Shown one piece after another: positions 10,894 through 22,013 of a stretch of 64,000 bases of DNA. Origin of the DNA: Aphanomyces cochlioides (taxonomy: Eukaryota; Oomycota; Saprolegniomycetes; Saprolegniales; Verrucalvaceae); the NCBI GenBank assembly GCA_019828595.1, contig JAHQRK010000007.1:930001-994000 (forward strand), given 5' to 3'. The first letter of the stretch is position 1; each line of letters starts with the position of its first letter. The position numbers and the translations under genes are program-made. The notes under the pieces were generated by a model, which made no database searches, was not told the origin of the DNA, and worked only from the letters and a program-made list of their open reading frames with translations.

Positions 10894-11610
10894 TTATTGA
10901 AATATTGCCGCTATCATTGCAGCAAATCGTTGATCTGATGCCTCACGTTCAGCAGCTCGTATTTCGCGTTCTTCAATTCTTTGCATATTTGCAAATTCAC
11001 GAGCTTCTTCACGTTCCTCGCGTCGAATCTGAGCATCAACTTTTCTTTCTTCGGCTCTTATTGCAGCACGCTCCTTGGCTGCTTCTGCTTCATAAGCTAT
11101 GATTTGCGCCAAGGCATCGTTGCGTCGAAAACGATTTGACCGGACTGCCAAAGGCATTGGCGACTTTGGAGTAACGCTTGGAAATTTCTTTATTGTTTCA
11201 TCAGCCTCATCAGGTTCATCTTCGTCTGAAGGCATTGCATCGTTCTCATTGTCCAGTTGAACTCGTTCCAAGATTGCGTCTTGTGCAATTTTTGCAAGAA
11301 CTACGTACTTTGGGCAATTGGGATCACCTGTAGGACCCTAGAGTATTTGATAGATATTAGCAGACCAAAGTTGATATACCGTTTGATCTCGAACAGCTTT
11401 AAACTTTTTCTTTAGTGATTCGGGTGTGCGTTGCATTCCTGTTTCTCTGAAGTGTTGCTCAGAAACAGCTTGCCAATCATCACTGCCAATTGATTGTATC
11501 TGAGTGATTGTGTTCATGAGACTTTCAAGCTCTTGCCGCTTGTAGCCCAGCATCCCAGCCGGACATCCCTTTGTTGTTGGTTTTGATTTTGGCCGTGCGA
11601 TATCTGTCAT
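10894..11610 (-). CDS. DUF6818 (Myb/SANT-like) protein with coiled-coil tail
   Basis: Two exons, 11610-11380 and 11337-10894, join in frame through a 42-bp GTATAT...TAG intron to give 224 residues. Residues of about 15-105 match DUF6818 as I know it from oomycetes: LGYKRQELESLMNTI, IGSDDWQAVSEQHF, RTPESLKKKFKAV, and GPTGDPNCPKYV across the splice. The tail from about residue 165 is a charged helix (KERAAIRAEERKVDAQIRRE) likely to form a coiled coil. The frame is intact. As it sits inside terminal repeats, I infer a transposon accessory DNA-binding protein, comparable to the second protein of Harbinger elements, but a domesticated gene is possible. Confidence 0.75.
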
Positions 11611-11650
11611 GGCAATTGTATTATGGTTTTGATATTAATGATGGCACGTT

Positions 11651-11949
11651 GTAAAAGTTAGGCTGTCGTTGATACATAGAGCACATGAACAAACTATCTC
11701 TATAACTAGGGAGGTAAGCCGGCTACACACCTCGTTGGTCCAGTTGACATAACCGTCTGTTCGCGCATGAGCTCATACTGTGGTTTTCTGAAATCTATTT
11801 GTAGAAGTCAGGCTGTCATTATGCTTACATGATGCACATGAACAAACTCGCTCCATAACTTGGGGGATGAACTGTTTACACCTTGTGGTCTAGCTGTCAT
11901 AATCGTCTATTTCCCACTAGCTCATACTGTGGCTTTATGAGGTCTATCT
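11651..11949. repeat. Degenerate tandem repeat, period about 150 bp
   Basis: Units 11651-11800 and 11801-11949 align along their length (both start GTA(A/G)AAGT, both contain GCACATGAACAAACT and AGCTCATACTGTGG). A third partial unit starts at 11950. No ORF crosses it. Confidence 0.85.
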
Positions 11950-12764
11950 GTAGAAGCTAGGTAGTCAAACGAGGAGCGTGGACATAGACTAGTCGTTCTC
12001 CAAATGCTTTGTCGTCTTCACAACTTTCGATCTCGAACACTTGGTTTGAATCAAACACGATCTGTGTACATGCCATTCCTCGAACAAGAAATTTCAACAA
12101 TTTCCCCTATATTGGCCAATGAAAACTAAACACGATTTTTTGCAATTGCCTTTGGAAATTGAATTGATCAAGCTGATCAATTCATTATTTCTTAATCTTT
12201 CAATATTAAAATCATAAAAATAGAAACGTCGTCAAAAAAAATTGGAATTTGGATCATGGATTTAGAATTTTGACTTTCAGGAGTCACCCATTATGCGTAG
12301 TTTTATTCCATCAAAGGCAATTGAGTCGAGAATGTAATCTTGCATTGAAAGGGGATCGCGGGGGGGGGGCTTGGAGGGACTGGAGTTGTCCATGAGTTGT
12401 TGGCCTACACTCAATGTAAACCACACCGTCATTGTCATTTATGGCGCTCAGTTCGTTCTTATCGATGTGGGGTCTCATTACCTCATACATAAATCCTCTA
12501 ATATAGAATAGCTTGCTAATTGAATTTGGCATTTCTATTTTTCACGGCACAATAAGCAATGAGATCCCTGCGAGCATTAAAAGAGAGGAATGCTCTCAAA
12601 TACTTTGCGACAAGTTTGAGACTTTGTTCTTACCCCATTCTCTTGGTCTCCGAAATCAAAACTAAGAGCACAGTGCTGGATTGAAGCAAACAAAGCTCTA
12701 AATGCAACAACACTTTATTATGCAACACAGTAGACGACACAATTACACTGGAGCACGAACGAGC

Positions 12765-14204
12765 TTAGATGGTCTTCATATCGAGCTTGAGGAAGAAGAC
12801 AGCGATGATCAAAGCGATCACACTGAGGATGCCACCAACCAAGACTGGCAGAGCAAACGTCATCGACGTCTTCACCAACTGACTCGCGAGGATAAAGTTG
12901 AGGAATTGGCCGGCGCAGTTAGCAGAGTTGAAAGCACCGGCAAACATACCCAAGTTGTTGTCAGGTGTCAAACCAATTTCAAACACAATGATGGGCAATT
13001 GGAGACCGAAGATGGTGTTTTGCGAGATGGTGGTCAACACGACGAGGATGATATCGATGGCAACAACCTTGCAGAAAGCCATGATGATCAAGAGCACTTG
13101 AGGAATGCAAGCAATCACAATCACCCACTTGGCTCCGATCTTGCGCACCAACCATGGCATCAGGGCAAGGAAAACAAGACCGACCAAGTTGAAAATCGTA
13201 TCCGTGACACCACTGGCAAGCTGGACACCGTCGTTGTATGCTTTTTGTCGGTCTGTGCACGCAGGTTTACCTTCCTTGCCACAAGTATCAGCGTTGTCGG
13301 CAATGCCGTCCTTGACGCGAATACCGAAGAATTGACCCTTGGCACCATTGTAAGCAGTGTAAGCGTACTCGAGGATGAGGAAAATGACGCAGTAGATAGC
13401 GAGCACCTTGGGCAACTTGCGAACACCAACGTACAGAGCCGAGAAGGCTTCCCAGAGAAGCTTCTTTGTGTTGGGTTTGACAGCAGGCGTGTAGACATCT
13501 TCCTTAACGAACCAGCACACACTCATGCAAGTAATAAACATGATGCCCATCAACATACCCAAGAAAGGCTTGATCGATTGATGGGCAGGGCCGAAGAACA
13601 TGATGTAGCCCGACACGACGAACGACCCAACGATCGAATAACCTTGAGCAACAGATGAGGCCGTCACTTGGCGGTTGCCAGCCATGTCGGCAATCATGAG
13701 CAAAATCGGCACTTGGGTCAAGTTGCACGTAATATCCATCCAAATGTATGAAAGGACGACGAAAAAGGTTGTCCACTTGCGATGGTCGGGAGTGTCGCCA
13801 AGAGCATCACCAATATCAGTCGAACACATCATAACAGCCCAGCACATAATACTCGTGAGAGCTCCCCAGAAGAGGAATGGCTTGCGGCGACCGTGCTTGC
13901 TTGTACATGTATCAGAGAAGACACCAACCGTGGGGGCGACGAGGAAACCTGTGATGGGGCCGACAAGTTGGACAATTTGCACATAGTCCGAGCTCAACAG
14001 GACTTGGAGGAGAGGTCCGAGGGCAGCCCATTGAGCAGCCCACGCCATGTTCATGGCCATCTTGGGGCAGCAAACCAAGAACATCATGAGAAATGACATG
14101 CCTTCTTCTTGGGATTTGTCGACGACATCAAGGCCTTCGGCATCCTTCTGGACGTAGTCGGTGTCGTTGGGAGTGATGGGGACCAAAGCGTCTTGCACAG
14201 TCAT
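12765..14204 (-). CDS. MFS sugar transporter-like protein (GPH/SUT-type)
   Basis: An intact, intron-free frame of 479 residues. I start at MTVQDALVPITPND rather than the in-frame ATG 17 codons upstream, because this start matches the paralogue at 49973. The protein has about twelve hydrophobic segments and the cytoplasmic loop motif SDTCTSKHGRRKPFLFWG at residues 98-114, typical of the sucrose/proton symporter (SUT/SLC45) branch of the major facilitator family. AGNRQVTASS and GPAHQSIKPF mark central loops. It probably sits in the plasma membrane and moves a small sugar with protons; the substrate cannot be read from sequence. It is very similar along its whole length to the gene at 49973-51418. 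Confidence 0.85.
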   Translation of the reverse strand: MTVQDALVPITPNDTDYVQKDAEGLDVVDKSQEEGMSFLMMFLVCCPKMAMNMAWAAQWAALGPLLQVLLSSDYVQIVQLVGPITGFLVAPTVGVFSDTCTSKHGRRKPFLFWGALTSIMCWAVMMCSTDIGDALGDTPDHRKWTTFFVVLSYIWMDITCNLTQVPILLMIADMAGNRQVTASSVAQGYSIVGSFVVSGYIMFFGPAHQSIKPFLGMLMGIMFITCMSVCWFVKEDVYTPAVKPNTKKLLWEAFSALYVGVRKLPKVLAIYCVIFLILEYAYTAYNGAKGQFFGIRVKDGIADNADTCGKEGKPACTDRQKAYNDGVQLASGVTDTIFNLVGLVFLALMPWLVRKIGAKWVIVIACIPQVLLIIMAFCKVVAIDIILVVLTTISQNTIFGLQLPIIVFEIGLTPDNNLGMFAGAFNSANCAGQFLNFILASQLVKTSMTFALPVLVGGILSVIALIIAVFFLKLDMKTI

Positions 14205-15036
14205 TGCTGGCCCACCGAGGAAATTCCGGAATGAGGAGCAGACGAGCCAGGGCAAAGGACAATTCAGGGGAGTGGAACGATTTCAAAAGGGGGTGCCTTT
14301 ATCGTAACAAGCTCAAGGGCTCCCAAACTGATCCGGAACTTAGCATTACGCTTTATATTTGACGTTTATGAGCGACAGGAAGCTACTAGTTGAATTTGGT
14401 CGATCCAACTTGGAACAAGAGCCGAGTGGGATTCTTTTCACAGTCCACGACACATGTATACAAAATCTGCTGTATTCTTGCATCCTTGATGTGGATATGC
14501 ACGGTTCTTGTCATGGTCCCACCGTCTCGAGGTGGCCAAGGGTTATCCTGCGAGAAAATCACTTGGGTACAGTCGCACTCAATGACGAGCAACCAGCAAA
14601 ACATAAGCCATCCTTGTTGCTCAAAGTTGGCCCGACGTTTTCAATCCTCTGTCGAGTATTTTGCCATCCTAAACCACGTCAAAGACGTCATTGCTTCAAG
14701 ACTCACATGCCATTGCTTTTCTTCCCAGGCGATTTTGTAGTTGTTGCTTGAGCAACAATTGACAATGCGTGGTTGGATGGACTCTCAATTTGTAATTTCT
14801 GGACTTTGCGGAAATCCTCTGCGGTGTACCACGCAGCATATAAAGTACATCTTTGGTATTCCACAGGGAAATAGTATAGCACGACACACAAATCCAGCAA
14901 TTTCACCAAAGCGCAGCTCCCACTTGGCTCAAATTTGGCTAGGAAAGCTGCTATAGGCATCTGCAGCTCGTGTTTATCGCTAGAAGTCTGGTTTAGTGTT
15001 CTGGGTCCTTATAAAAATGAGATTTCACATGGACAA

Positions 15037-15091
15037 AAACTTCAAGGTTGTGGGTGGTTAAGGACCTTAACCACCCACAACCTTGAAGTTT
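15037..15091. repeat. Near-perfect 55-bp palindrome
   Basis: Two 27-base arms (AACTTCAAGGTTGTGGGTGG and onward) are exact inverted copies around a single central A at 15064. Confidence 0.97.
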
Positions 15092-15449
15092 GAACTTGGT
15101 AGAGAACGTCCACTCTGGAATATTTTTATCGCCGCCTTTGAAGCTCGAGACGCTCAAGAGCATCTATCGAGAGAGATGAAATTAAATGTTGTCCTGGTCA
15201 TGCGCAAAACTCAGAATCGCTGATTACGAGCAGAGCGGAACCACGCATCGACGCACTGTGACTGTCCTTGAACCCAATTTATTTCGCGCATAAACATATT
15301 CCCACACATGCTTCAGCATCAACACGTTCAATGCATCAAGCACAAAGATCCAAGGACAATGTCATTTCATTTTGGCAACAACTAGGCTTGGAATGGATGG
15401 CTTTGCAATTTCCCCCTTGCCATAGAGGGATGGACGTTACAGAGAGTAA

Positions 15450-15520
15450 TTCGCAGTCTCCACTGCGTTAGGGTGAAGATTTTGGGTGGGGTTTGTCCGG
15501 GTGTTATCTGTCTTCATTAG
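15450..15520 (+). repeat. Dispersed repeat, inverted partner at 24083-24169
   Basis: TTCGCAGTCTC...GGGTGAAGATTTTGGGTGG is matched on the minus strand at 24083-24169 with scattered differences and an internal gap. Likely terminal parts of one transposon family. Confidence 0.7.
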
Positions 15521-15821
15521 ACTTGATCTTTGTATTTATAAAAATACGATAATAATTTTAATTCGAAATTTCTTTGTAGCATATGTTGTGTGAGTGAGAA
15601 CAGTGATTTTTATAATATTCTTTTATAAAAATATTGCGATATTTTGACAAGTTAGTTTGAAATAGTCATTGTGATGTTCATTTTCTTCTCCTTAGCGGAT
15701 ATAATATATAAATGAGCAGCACAAATTTTATTCAAAGTCAACAGAACTAATTGGAATTTATCAGCTAACGTGACCAAATTTGAAACAATTTTTTTTGTCC
15801 ATTTTCATTGATGTTCGTTTG

Positions 15822-15864
15822 TAATTGAAGACAGCTTACGCTTTGGCGCAGTCTCCTGAGGACT
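15822..15864 (-). repeat. Dispersed repeat, partner at 28408-28448
   Basis: The minus strand reads GGAGACTGCGCCAAAGCGTA. Position 28408 onward on the plus strand reads GGAGACTGCGCCTAAAGCGT with similar flanks. Short shared segment of unknown origin. Confidence 0.65.
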
Positions 15865-16480
15865 AACAAATACAGAGTGATTTTATATGTACCATGATAT
15901 TGTGTGAACTACTCAAATTTTCCTCCGGTGATTGGTTGAATCAATCGCCGAATCGCCAGACCTCTGAAATATAATGCAAATATCAATTTTAGAAGGTTAT
16001 TTTGACTCTTTGTTGAAGTCGTGATCGGGATGGTACACGAAATCGATGAAGCTTCGTCGCTGCGCTGGCGAGGCCAGAGGCCTCTCCACTCGTTGTACGC
16101 TCAACGTGAGGAGCGCTGAGTAATGTGGAATGCTCTACGAGATGAGGTCGCCCTGCGAAGTCATGCAGAGTCATAGAGATTAAGTGCCACCCCAGCATTT
16201 TTTCACACAAACTTAGGTTATTTTTCAGCCAATCAATTGAAAGTAAAATTATTTTTAGCCAATCATATCGTCTGGTCGATTTGCAGGCGACTGGAAATAT
16301 CGCCTGAAATTGGCAAATTTGGACGGAAATCACAATATATAACCTGTAAATAGAGGACATTGGTTGACATGAAGTTGAATGCAAATCACATTCAAAGCCC
16401 GCTTTCTTTCTCTGGAGGATGCGGGAACATCATTAGAAGACACGAATACTCTCTTTTACTCACGGACATTAAATAACTAC

Positions 16481-17302
16481 TCAAGAGTGTAGACCGATTA
16501 CTGGTGTAGTGTTGCTACAACCTGGAACTTTAAATTCGGCAACAATGATATCGTCATCAATCGTTCCACTACCAGCATTGCAATCGAGAATTTGGGGCTC
16601 AACCGCGAATGGAAGGGCAACACGTTGCGTCATTGTTGGAACATCCCGATCTCGACTGAGTCGCTGCTTCATTGCAAAAGCAAACGCTTGGATCTTTGCA
16701 TAGACTCTGTGCTTGGACACTGACGTCTCCACTTCCGTTTCCAACTTGTTTTGAATTCGAGCAAACTGTGGGGGCCATTTGTACATCAGAACCGCTGTTT
16801 TGGGGTTGTCTGAGGTGACTTCGATTTTGCACATTCGCACTCCCCACATCAAGCATACGGCGAGACCAACGAATTTCTCCTTTGTGACATAGTCGTAGTA
16901 GTCGCAGACGAGAGCACAAGCATTTTCCAAGGCATTTTGGGGATGTTCGTTTCCATTTTCAGCGGAAACGTCGTTGATTTGTCTTCGCTTTCCAGCAAGC
17001 TCTGGAATGTCAAAGCTGCTGTCGTAGAACGTAACTTGAGAAGGAGCTGGTCGTCCTCGTTTCGCAGTATTTTTGAGTTCTACATAGAGAAGATTAGGAC
17101 TTCGTGAGCATGACATTCGTACTGTTTGCCATTTTCGTTCGTCTGAGATGGAGAGCGAAAACTGGGTCAGAGTACTGGTTGAAGACGTCAGGATCAAGGG
17201 AACGGACGTAGGAAGGTGTGGAGTCTCCTTGTATCTTTTTTGGTCGAACAGCTCCTGCAAGACTCGCTGTGCTGCACAGTCGGCCGTCCACTTCTCTGCC
17301 AT
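16481..17302 (-). CDS. Unrecognised protein, 273 aa, intact frame
   Basis: A single uninterrupted frame from MAEKWTADCAAQ to a stop at 16481. The composition is that of a soluble protein with several Cys (ALVCDYYDYVTKEKFVGLAV, CLMWGVRMCKIEVTSDNPK) and no signal peptide or membrane segment. I recognise no domain. A 273-codon frame surviving in a region of broken transposons suggests a gene under selection or a recently inserted one. There is an AT-rich gap of about 660 bp upstream (17303-17964) with no other gene. It may be a lineage-specific protein or the product of an unknown mobile element. Confidence 0.5.
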   Translation of the reverse strand: MAEKWTADCAAQRVLQELFDQKRYKETPHLPTSVPLILTSSTSTLTQFSLSISDERKWQTVRMSCSRSPNLLYVELKNTAKRGRPAPSQVTFYDSSFDIPELAGKRRQINDVSAENGNEHPQNALENACALVCDYYDYVTKEKFVGLAVCLMWGVRMCKIEVTSDNPKTAVLMYKWPPQFARIQNKLETEVETSVSKHRVYAKIQAFAFAMKQRLSRDRDVPTMTQRVALPFAVEPQILDCNAGSGTIDDDIIVAEFKVPGCSNTTPVIGLHS

Positions 17303-17964
17303 TTCACGACTGGGATTCTCGCGCCTTTTTTAATACAATTTTTGAGCATCCGTACTTTTACGGATACGACAGATCCCAGTTCAATCAATGTATTTTTTTG
17401 TTGAAGGTCAATTTTTATGTATTATTTTTTAAATGTTTGGCAATTTAATATGAATTTGTTAATGTGTTTGTGAATCACTTTCTAAACACATTTGTTAACG
17501 TGTTCGAAGCTTAAAAAACCTGCCTTGCTGGTTGAGTCTCGATGCATACATGTATTCCCCTGAAGAACAAGGTATTGACATCATGTATTTCATGAAACAT
17601 GCCAATAAACACCGATGCGGTCTGAGATTTAATGCCTTCAATCACACGATTTTCAAGATTTTTTTATATTTCAACTGAAAAAAACCCACTGTTAAAATGG
17701 CTCAAATTGGATCATTGGGGCATAGTTCTAGAGCTCAAGTAACGTACTAACATCCCACAATAGGAAGCAGCGTTTAACAATGACCCTGCGAGGTTTATTA
17801 CCTTGAAATCACATTATCATTAACAAATTCATCGTTAATATTAACAATAATAAAATTGTTAATTTTAAATATATTTATAAAGACAATTTTATTTTTTTAT
17901 TCATGAACTTTAATTTATAGTTCAATTTTTTGGAAACAGAGCATTTCAAATCAATATTAAATCA
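17303..17964. other. AT-rich intergenic region
   Basis: Long A/T runs and no ORF with recognisable content. It would hold the upstream regions of both divergent neighbours. Confidence 0.5.
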
Positions 17965-18864
17965 ATGATTCCACTCGATGTCCCAGCGCTGGAGCAGAGC
18001 ATCCTCCATGAGGGTTACCATATTCTCCGTCGCGCGAAGCCAAACCACTCGAACAACACAAGCCTCCGTCGGTTCAAATCTACGTTCGGGACATCTCCAT
18101 CTCTGGCGACAAAGTTGTTCATCGCTGCAAGATCAACCGACGCTTCGGGACCTAGACACCTGCTGTGGGCTCTCATGTTCCTGAAGGTATATGCAACAGA
18201 ATCGATTCATGCGACGTTGGCGGGAGTTGATGAGAAAACCTTTCGCAAATGGTCGTGGCAATGGGTCGAAGCCCTAGCCGATCTACAAATGGTACTTTCT
18301 GGACCATGATATCTAAACAGCATTATCCTAGGTGGATTGGTACAGCCGGTTTGATGGTGCCAATGAAGGGCAGTCAATGTTTGTGTCATTGGATGGAACA
18401 GATTTTCGCATCAATGAACCAAGTGAATTCGATCCATCCTGGTATTCCCACAAATTTCATGGACCAGGAATACGGTACAAAATTGGTCTTGGTATTCGAA
18501 CGGGGAATATTGTCTGGGCAAATAGTGGCGTGCCGTGTGGTTTATGGCCCGATTTGGTTTTAGCACGCAGTGCGTACACTGCAGTGCGTACACTCAGGCC
18601 GTTCTTCCTGTTGAACTCACATGCGCTGATCTTGGTTACAGCGACCCAGCATATTTTTACACTCCTCGATATCATCCCGAGAGTGCTCGTCGCCAAAAGC
18701 AGATCATGGCTCGCCACGAGACAATCAATGGCCGTCTAAAGCAATTCAATGTGATCAAGCAAGTGTTTCGACATCGAATCGATTTACACTTGTCTTACTT
18801 TTATGCCGTCGTCAATGTAGTCCAAACAGCTCTCGAAAATGAATCGCCGTTGTATTCAATATGA
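17965..18864 (+). pseudogene. IS5/DDE-type transposase broken by a 14-bp duplication
   Basis: Exon 1 (17965-18291) and exon 2 (from 18332) join through a 40-bp GTACTT...CCTAG intron. The protein has an N-terminal helical region (KTFRKWSWQWVEALADLQ) and then the DDE core: SMFVSLDGTDFRINEPSEF (first Asp), GVPCGLWPDLVLAR, and ADLGYSDPAYF (second Asp). It ends with RRQKQIMARHETINGRLKQF (Glu). A tandem copy of GCAGTGCGTACACT at 18567-18594 shifts the frame between the first and second blocks. Apart from that duplication it reads through to the stop. This type of transposase is familiar from oomycetes and diatoms; the exact family is uncertain. Confidence 0.78.
18567..18594. repeat. Inactivating 14-bp tandem duplication
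   Basis: GCAGTGCGTACACT is present twice, back to back (18567-18580 and 18581-18594). Dropping one copy restores LARSAYTQAVLPVELTCADL. Confidence 0.93.
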
Positions 18865-19369
18865 CATAATCGAAACTTACATTTGGTCTTTGTCTGGTTT
18901 GGCATGAGCTTTCCCGCAACTCCCAGAATAGGGGTCTAAAAGTAGATATTTATATCCTGCTAAAATTTATATTTGTTCTTACCCATGATAAACTATATTT
19001 TGTTTCCACAATTGAACCGTTAAAGTTAATATTTTTAAGAATCGGCGATGTTTCGACACCAAAGAGATCCACAGGCGCAGGCACACAAAAACCAAAGGGC
19101 ACAAGTAGCAAAGCAGCACAGTGTAGAGCAGAATAAACCTCACAAACTCGACTTCTGTACGACAGCTCTGTAAGCTTGATTATCACCCTTCAAGGAATGT
19201 AAAGACACTGGTGTTAGAATATTGCTTGAAGCAACCTATCACAACCTCCAGTGCAATCACAAACAGTGAATTTAACGAGAACAGATCTAGTCTACTAGTC
19301 ACGTGTGGAAAATCACGAGTTTCTACCGGTCAGACGCACCAGCAGCTTGCGGGTGCACCAAAAACCAAA
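18865..19369. other. Intergenic, no gene recognised
   Basis: AT-rich stretch between two transposase regions. The frame at 18950-19186 (-) has no recognisable motif. Confidence 0.5.
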
Positions 19370-20232
19370 GGCCCTGGTCGGGGAACGTTCATGAAAGTAA
19401 GTGTTCATGTTTATCCATCCGGTTATCCACTATCTGTACACTGTCTTTCCTGTTTCTGCACTCCTGGTCGGTAAGAGTTCCTGTTTCCTGGATTGATGAC
19501 AGTGGAGCGGGTGATAGCCGCCGCTGTCGTTGCTGCCACAGTATGTGCAACTTCAAGCCTCGTATTATGCCGCCAGGTTGCCCAAAAGTTTTACGTGTTA
19601 ACTGTTACAGAGGTCGACTTCGACAGCATGCTTGGTGACTATAAGTTTGATCGTTCGTTTCGAGAAAATCTGCGGTGTGGACAAGCCACCTTCGGCAAAC
19701 TTGTCCAAGTTCTTCAGTCGGAAATGCTGCACGTAAGCTTTCATCATTCAAAACACTCATTTGAAAAGAAGGTGGCTATACTATTGTATTTTTATGGTAC
19801 CGAAGGTGGCTATCGTGAGACCGCTGCTGCCTTTGGCGTTTCAAAATCATGGTGTGTGGATGTGGTGTCTGTCTTGTCCATGGCGTTGTCGAAAATTGCC
19901 ACAAATTGGATTTACTTACCAAACACTGTCAAAGCATGGCGGCGTGTCGAGAATGGTTTTAAGTCAAAGATGCAGCTACCTGGTGTTGTTGGCGCTATTG
20001 ATGGTACCTTAATTAACATCCAAAGACCTACAGACTACGATGGATTCTACAACAGGAATGGTGATCCATCGCTCAATGTGCAAGCTGTAGTGGACTCGAA
20101 TGGCAAGTTTATGTCGGTTGATATTCGCCCGGGGTCCTTCCCCGACAAAAAAATTTGGCGAGTGTCGATCTTAGGTAGAACAATCAGGAAAAGAATTCCT
20201 GTAGGCTGTTATCTTGTTGGCGATGCAGGTTA

Positions 20233-20538
20233 CTACACCTTTTTACGTTTAATTTAAGCATTTGCTCGATATAATTAGCCAAGGCCGTTTTATATTTAAG
20301 CTAGCGCTTTTTAATTTTAAGCCAACGTTTTTTTAATTTAGACGACTTGATCCTGGACCCAGATATAATAAAGTGAACTACGTTTTAATTTAAGACATTC
20401 CTCTTCAATTTAATCCATTTTCGTTTCATTTTATGCTTATTTTTCGTTTAATTTGAGCAATATTTCAATTCCGAATATTTGGCGCACTTTTGAATCCACA
20501 GGGATGGAGACCGCCGAGCGACAGCATGAACGAGACAG
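20233..20538 (+). repeat. Left long terminal inverted repeat, near-identical part
   Basis: This matches 22014-22319 on the other strand with a single difference (CGACAGCATG versus CGAGAGCATG). It covers the whole 5' untranslated region and the first codons of the transposase. Confidence 0.95.
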
Positions 20539-21704
20539 CGATGACATATACTTGGGCGACACAGAACTGGTTGGTGACGAGCACGAGGGTGGTGATCTCG
20601 TTGCTCACCAAGACGGTGATGTTGTCCCAGAACCATTTGACGAGCCGTCTACACCTCCTCGACAACGACGTCAACGTGGAAAGTACAAGAAAATTCGATT
20701 GTCAGTTAAAAAGCGCATCCAGAAGGCATATCGCGAAAGCAAGGACTGGAAATCAGTTGCAGCGGCTAATGGAGTCAAAGTCAAAAGCTGTCGAAATTTT
20801 CTGGACATGGAAGAGCTTGTCGAAAAGAAACGAGGTGGATACAAGCCAAGAATTTTGTCTGAGAATAACCTCTGCTTGATGGAAACATGGATTGAAAATG
20901 ATCAGCAAATGACGTTACAAGAAATTCAAGCTCGATTGCTCAATGATCTCCAAATCCAAATCTCTCCGTCAGCGATTCACCATGCACTCGAAGGTCGAAC
21001 GTTCACATTCAAAGATCAGCACTACGAGCCCTTGCAAATGAACTCAATCAACATCAAAGAAGAACGGCGTGCGTATGTGGCCGAATTTCGACGACTTCGG
21101 GCCGATGGAAAGATACCGATTTGGATTGACGAGACCAATTTCAATCTGTTTTCGGCTCGGACCAAAGGACGCGCAAAAAGGGGTCAACGTGTGAGAGCTT
21201 TGCATTTGGCCCCTCAAAAGGGGAAAAATATTCACATAATTGGTGGGATTTCTGCACAAGGATTCAAGTACATGAAGCATCAACGTGGTTCATACACCAA
21301 CGAGCGAGCAAATGAGTGGCTGCGTGGCATGCTACGTGAAGCCAAGACGTATTTCAATGGACTTGACGACATTCTTGTCATATGCGATAATGCGCCATGC
21401 CACTCAAGGTATACTGGGATCGTCAACGTCTTAAATCGCTTTTATGATTGAGCATGTATTTGAAGAACAAGAATTTCAGCATGCGAGTCTTCTTCGATTG
21501 AGCAAGTACTCTCCAATGCTTAATCCAATCGAGAACTTGTGGTCAAAAGTGAAGTTTCGCGTGAAAAGCCTCCTCCGTCAAGGCTTAGCAGCTTTCTTGG
21601 GGCCGCCTCCAGTTGATCAACAAATAACACGCACCGAGTATCGCTTGCAATATTTGGAACACTGTGCTGAGCAAGCACTCGGTGGTAAGTTTGAATGTGA
21701 ATGA
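20504..21704 (+). pseudogene. IS630/Tc1-like transposase with one frame break
   Basis: The frame starts at METAERQHERDSDD (20504); 17 in-frame codons upstream begin with a non-ATG codon. It has a basic linker and helix-turn-helix region (RLSVKKRIQKAYRESKDW, KSVAAANGVKVKSC), then the DDE_3 core: PIWIDETNFNLFS (Asp) and ILVICDNAPCHSR (Asp). At about 21440 the frame ends, and the overlapping frame continues HVFEEQEFQHASLLRL, KYSPMLNPIENLWSKVK (Glu) to 21704. A GT-AG intron from 21409 was tested, but the available acceptors do not restore frame, so I call a frameshift. All three catalytic residues remain. Confidence 0.85.
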
Positions 21705-22013
21705 TGCTTAACAATTGAAAGAACTGAACCCCCAACAAAACTATCGATACACAGACCATTTGGATATGTTTTATGGACTTGCGCAAGACTTGCAAGACAT
21801 GCCTGTAGGTCGATAAGAAATTGTTTGTCTTTCTACATGTTGTGTGCCGTAATGAAGAGTCGATTATTTGTGGTGTCATTGGCGAAGCTACGACAACATT
21901 TTTAAATCACATGGAGTCGAGGGTGTGTAGACGGCTTGTCGAATTGTGCTGGAACAACATCACCGTCTTTGTGTGCAACGAGATCACACCGTTGTGCTCG
22001 TCGCGAACCAGTT

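Larger units (their letters stand above)
10742..12293. mobile_element. DNA element carrying a DUF6818/Myb-like gene
   Basis: Inverted ends near 10742-10772 and 12265-12293 share TGGGTGACTCCTG(G/A)AAGTC over about 30 bp. Between them lie one spliced gene on the minus strand and a degenerate tandem repeat. No transposase is present, so the element may depend on one elsewhere. I could not settle the target duplication. Confidence 0.7.
14205..16480. other. Intergenic; short ORFs only, one large palindrome, dispersed repeats
   Basis: No open frame here looks like a gene. The first few hundred bases upstream of 14204 presumably hold the transporter promoter. The rest contains the palindrome at 15037-15091 and two segments repeated elsewhere (15450-15520 and 15822-15864). 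Frames at 14359-14751, 15268-15471 and 15989-16384 lack recognisable motifs. Confidence 0.5.

Noticed and set aside
12702..13658. 318-codon open frame on the plus strand
   Set aside because: It is antisense to the MFS gene at 12765-14204; the minus-strand protein has membrane helices and a family motif, this one has neither.
21409..21452. Intron in the Tc1-like transposase
   Set aside because: GT and AG are present, but none of the acceptors restores the downstream frame, so a frameshift is simpler.
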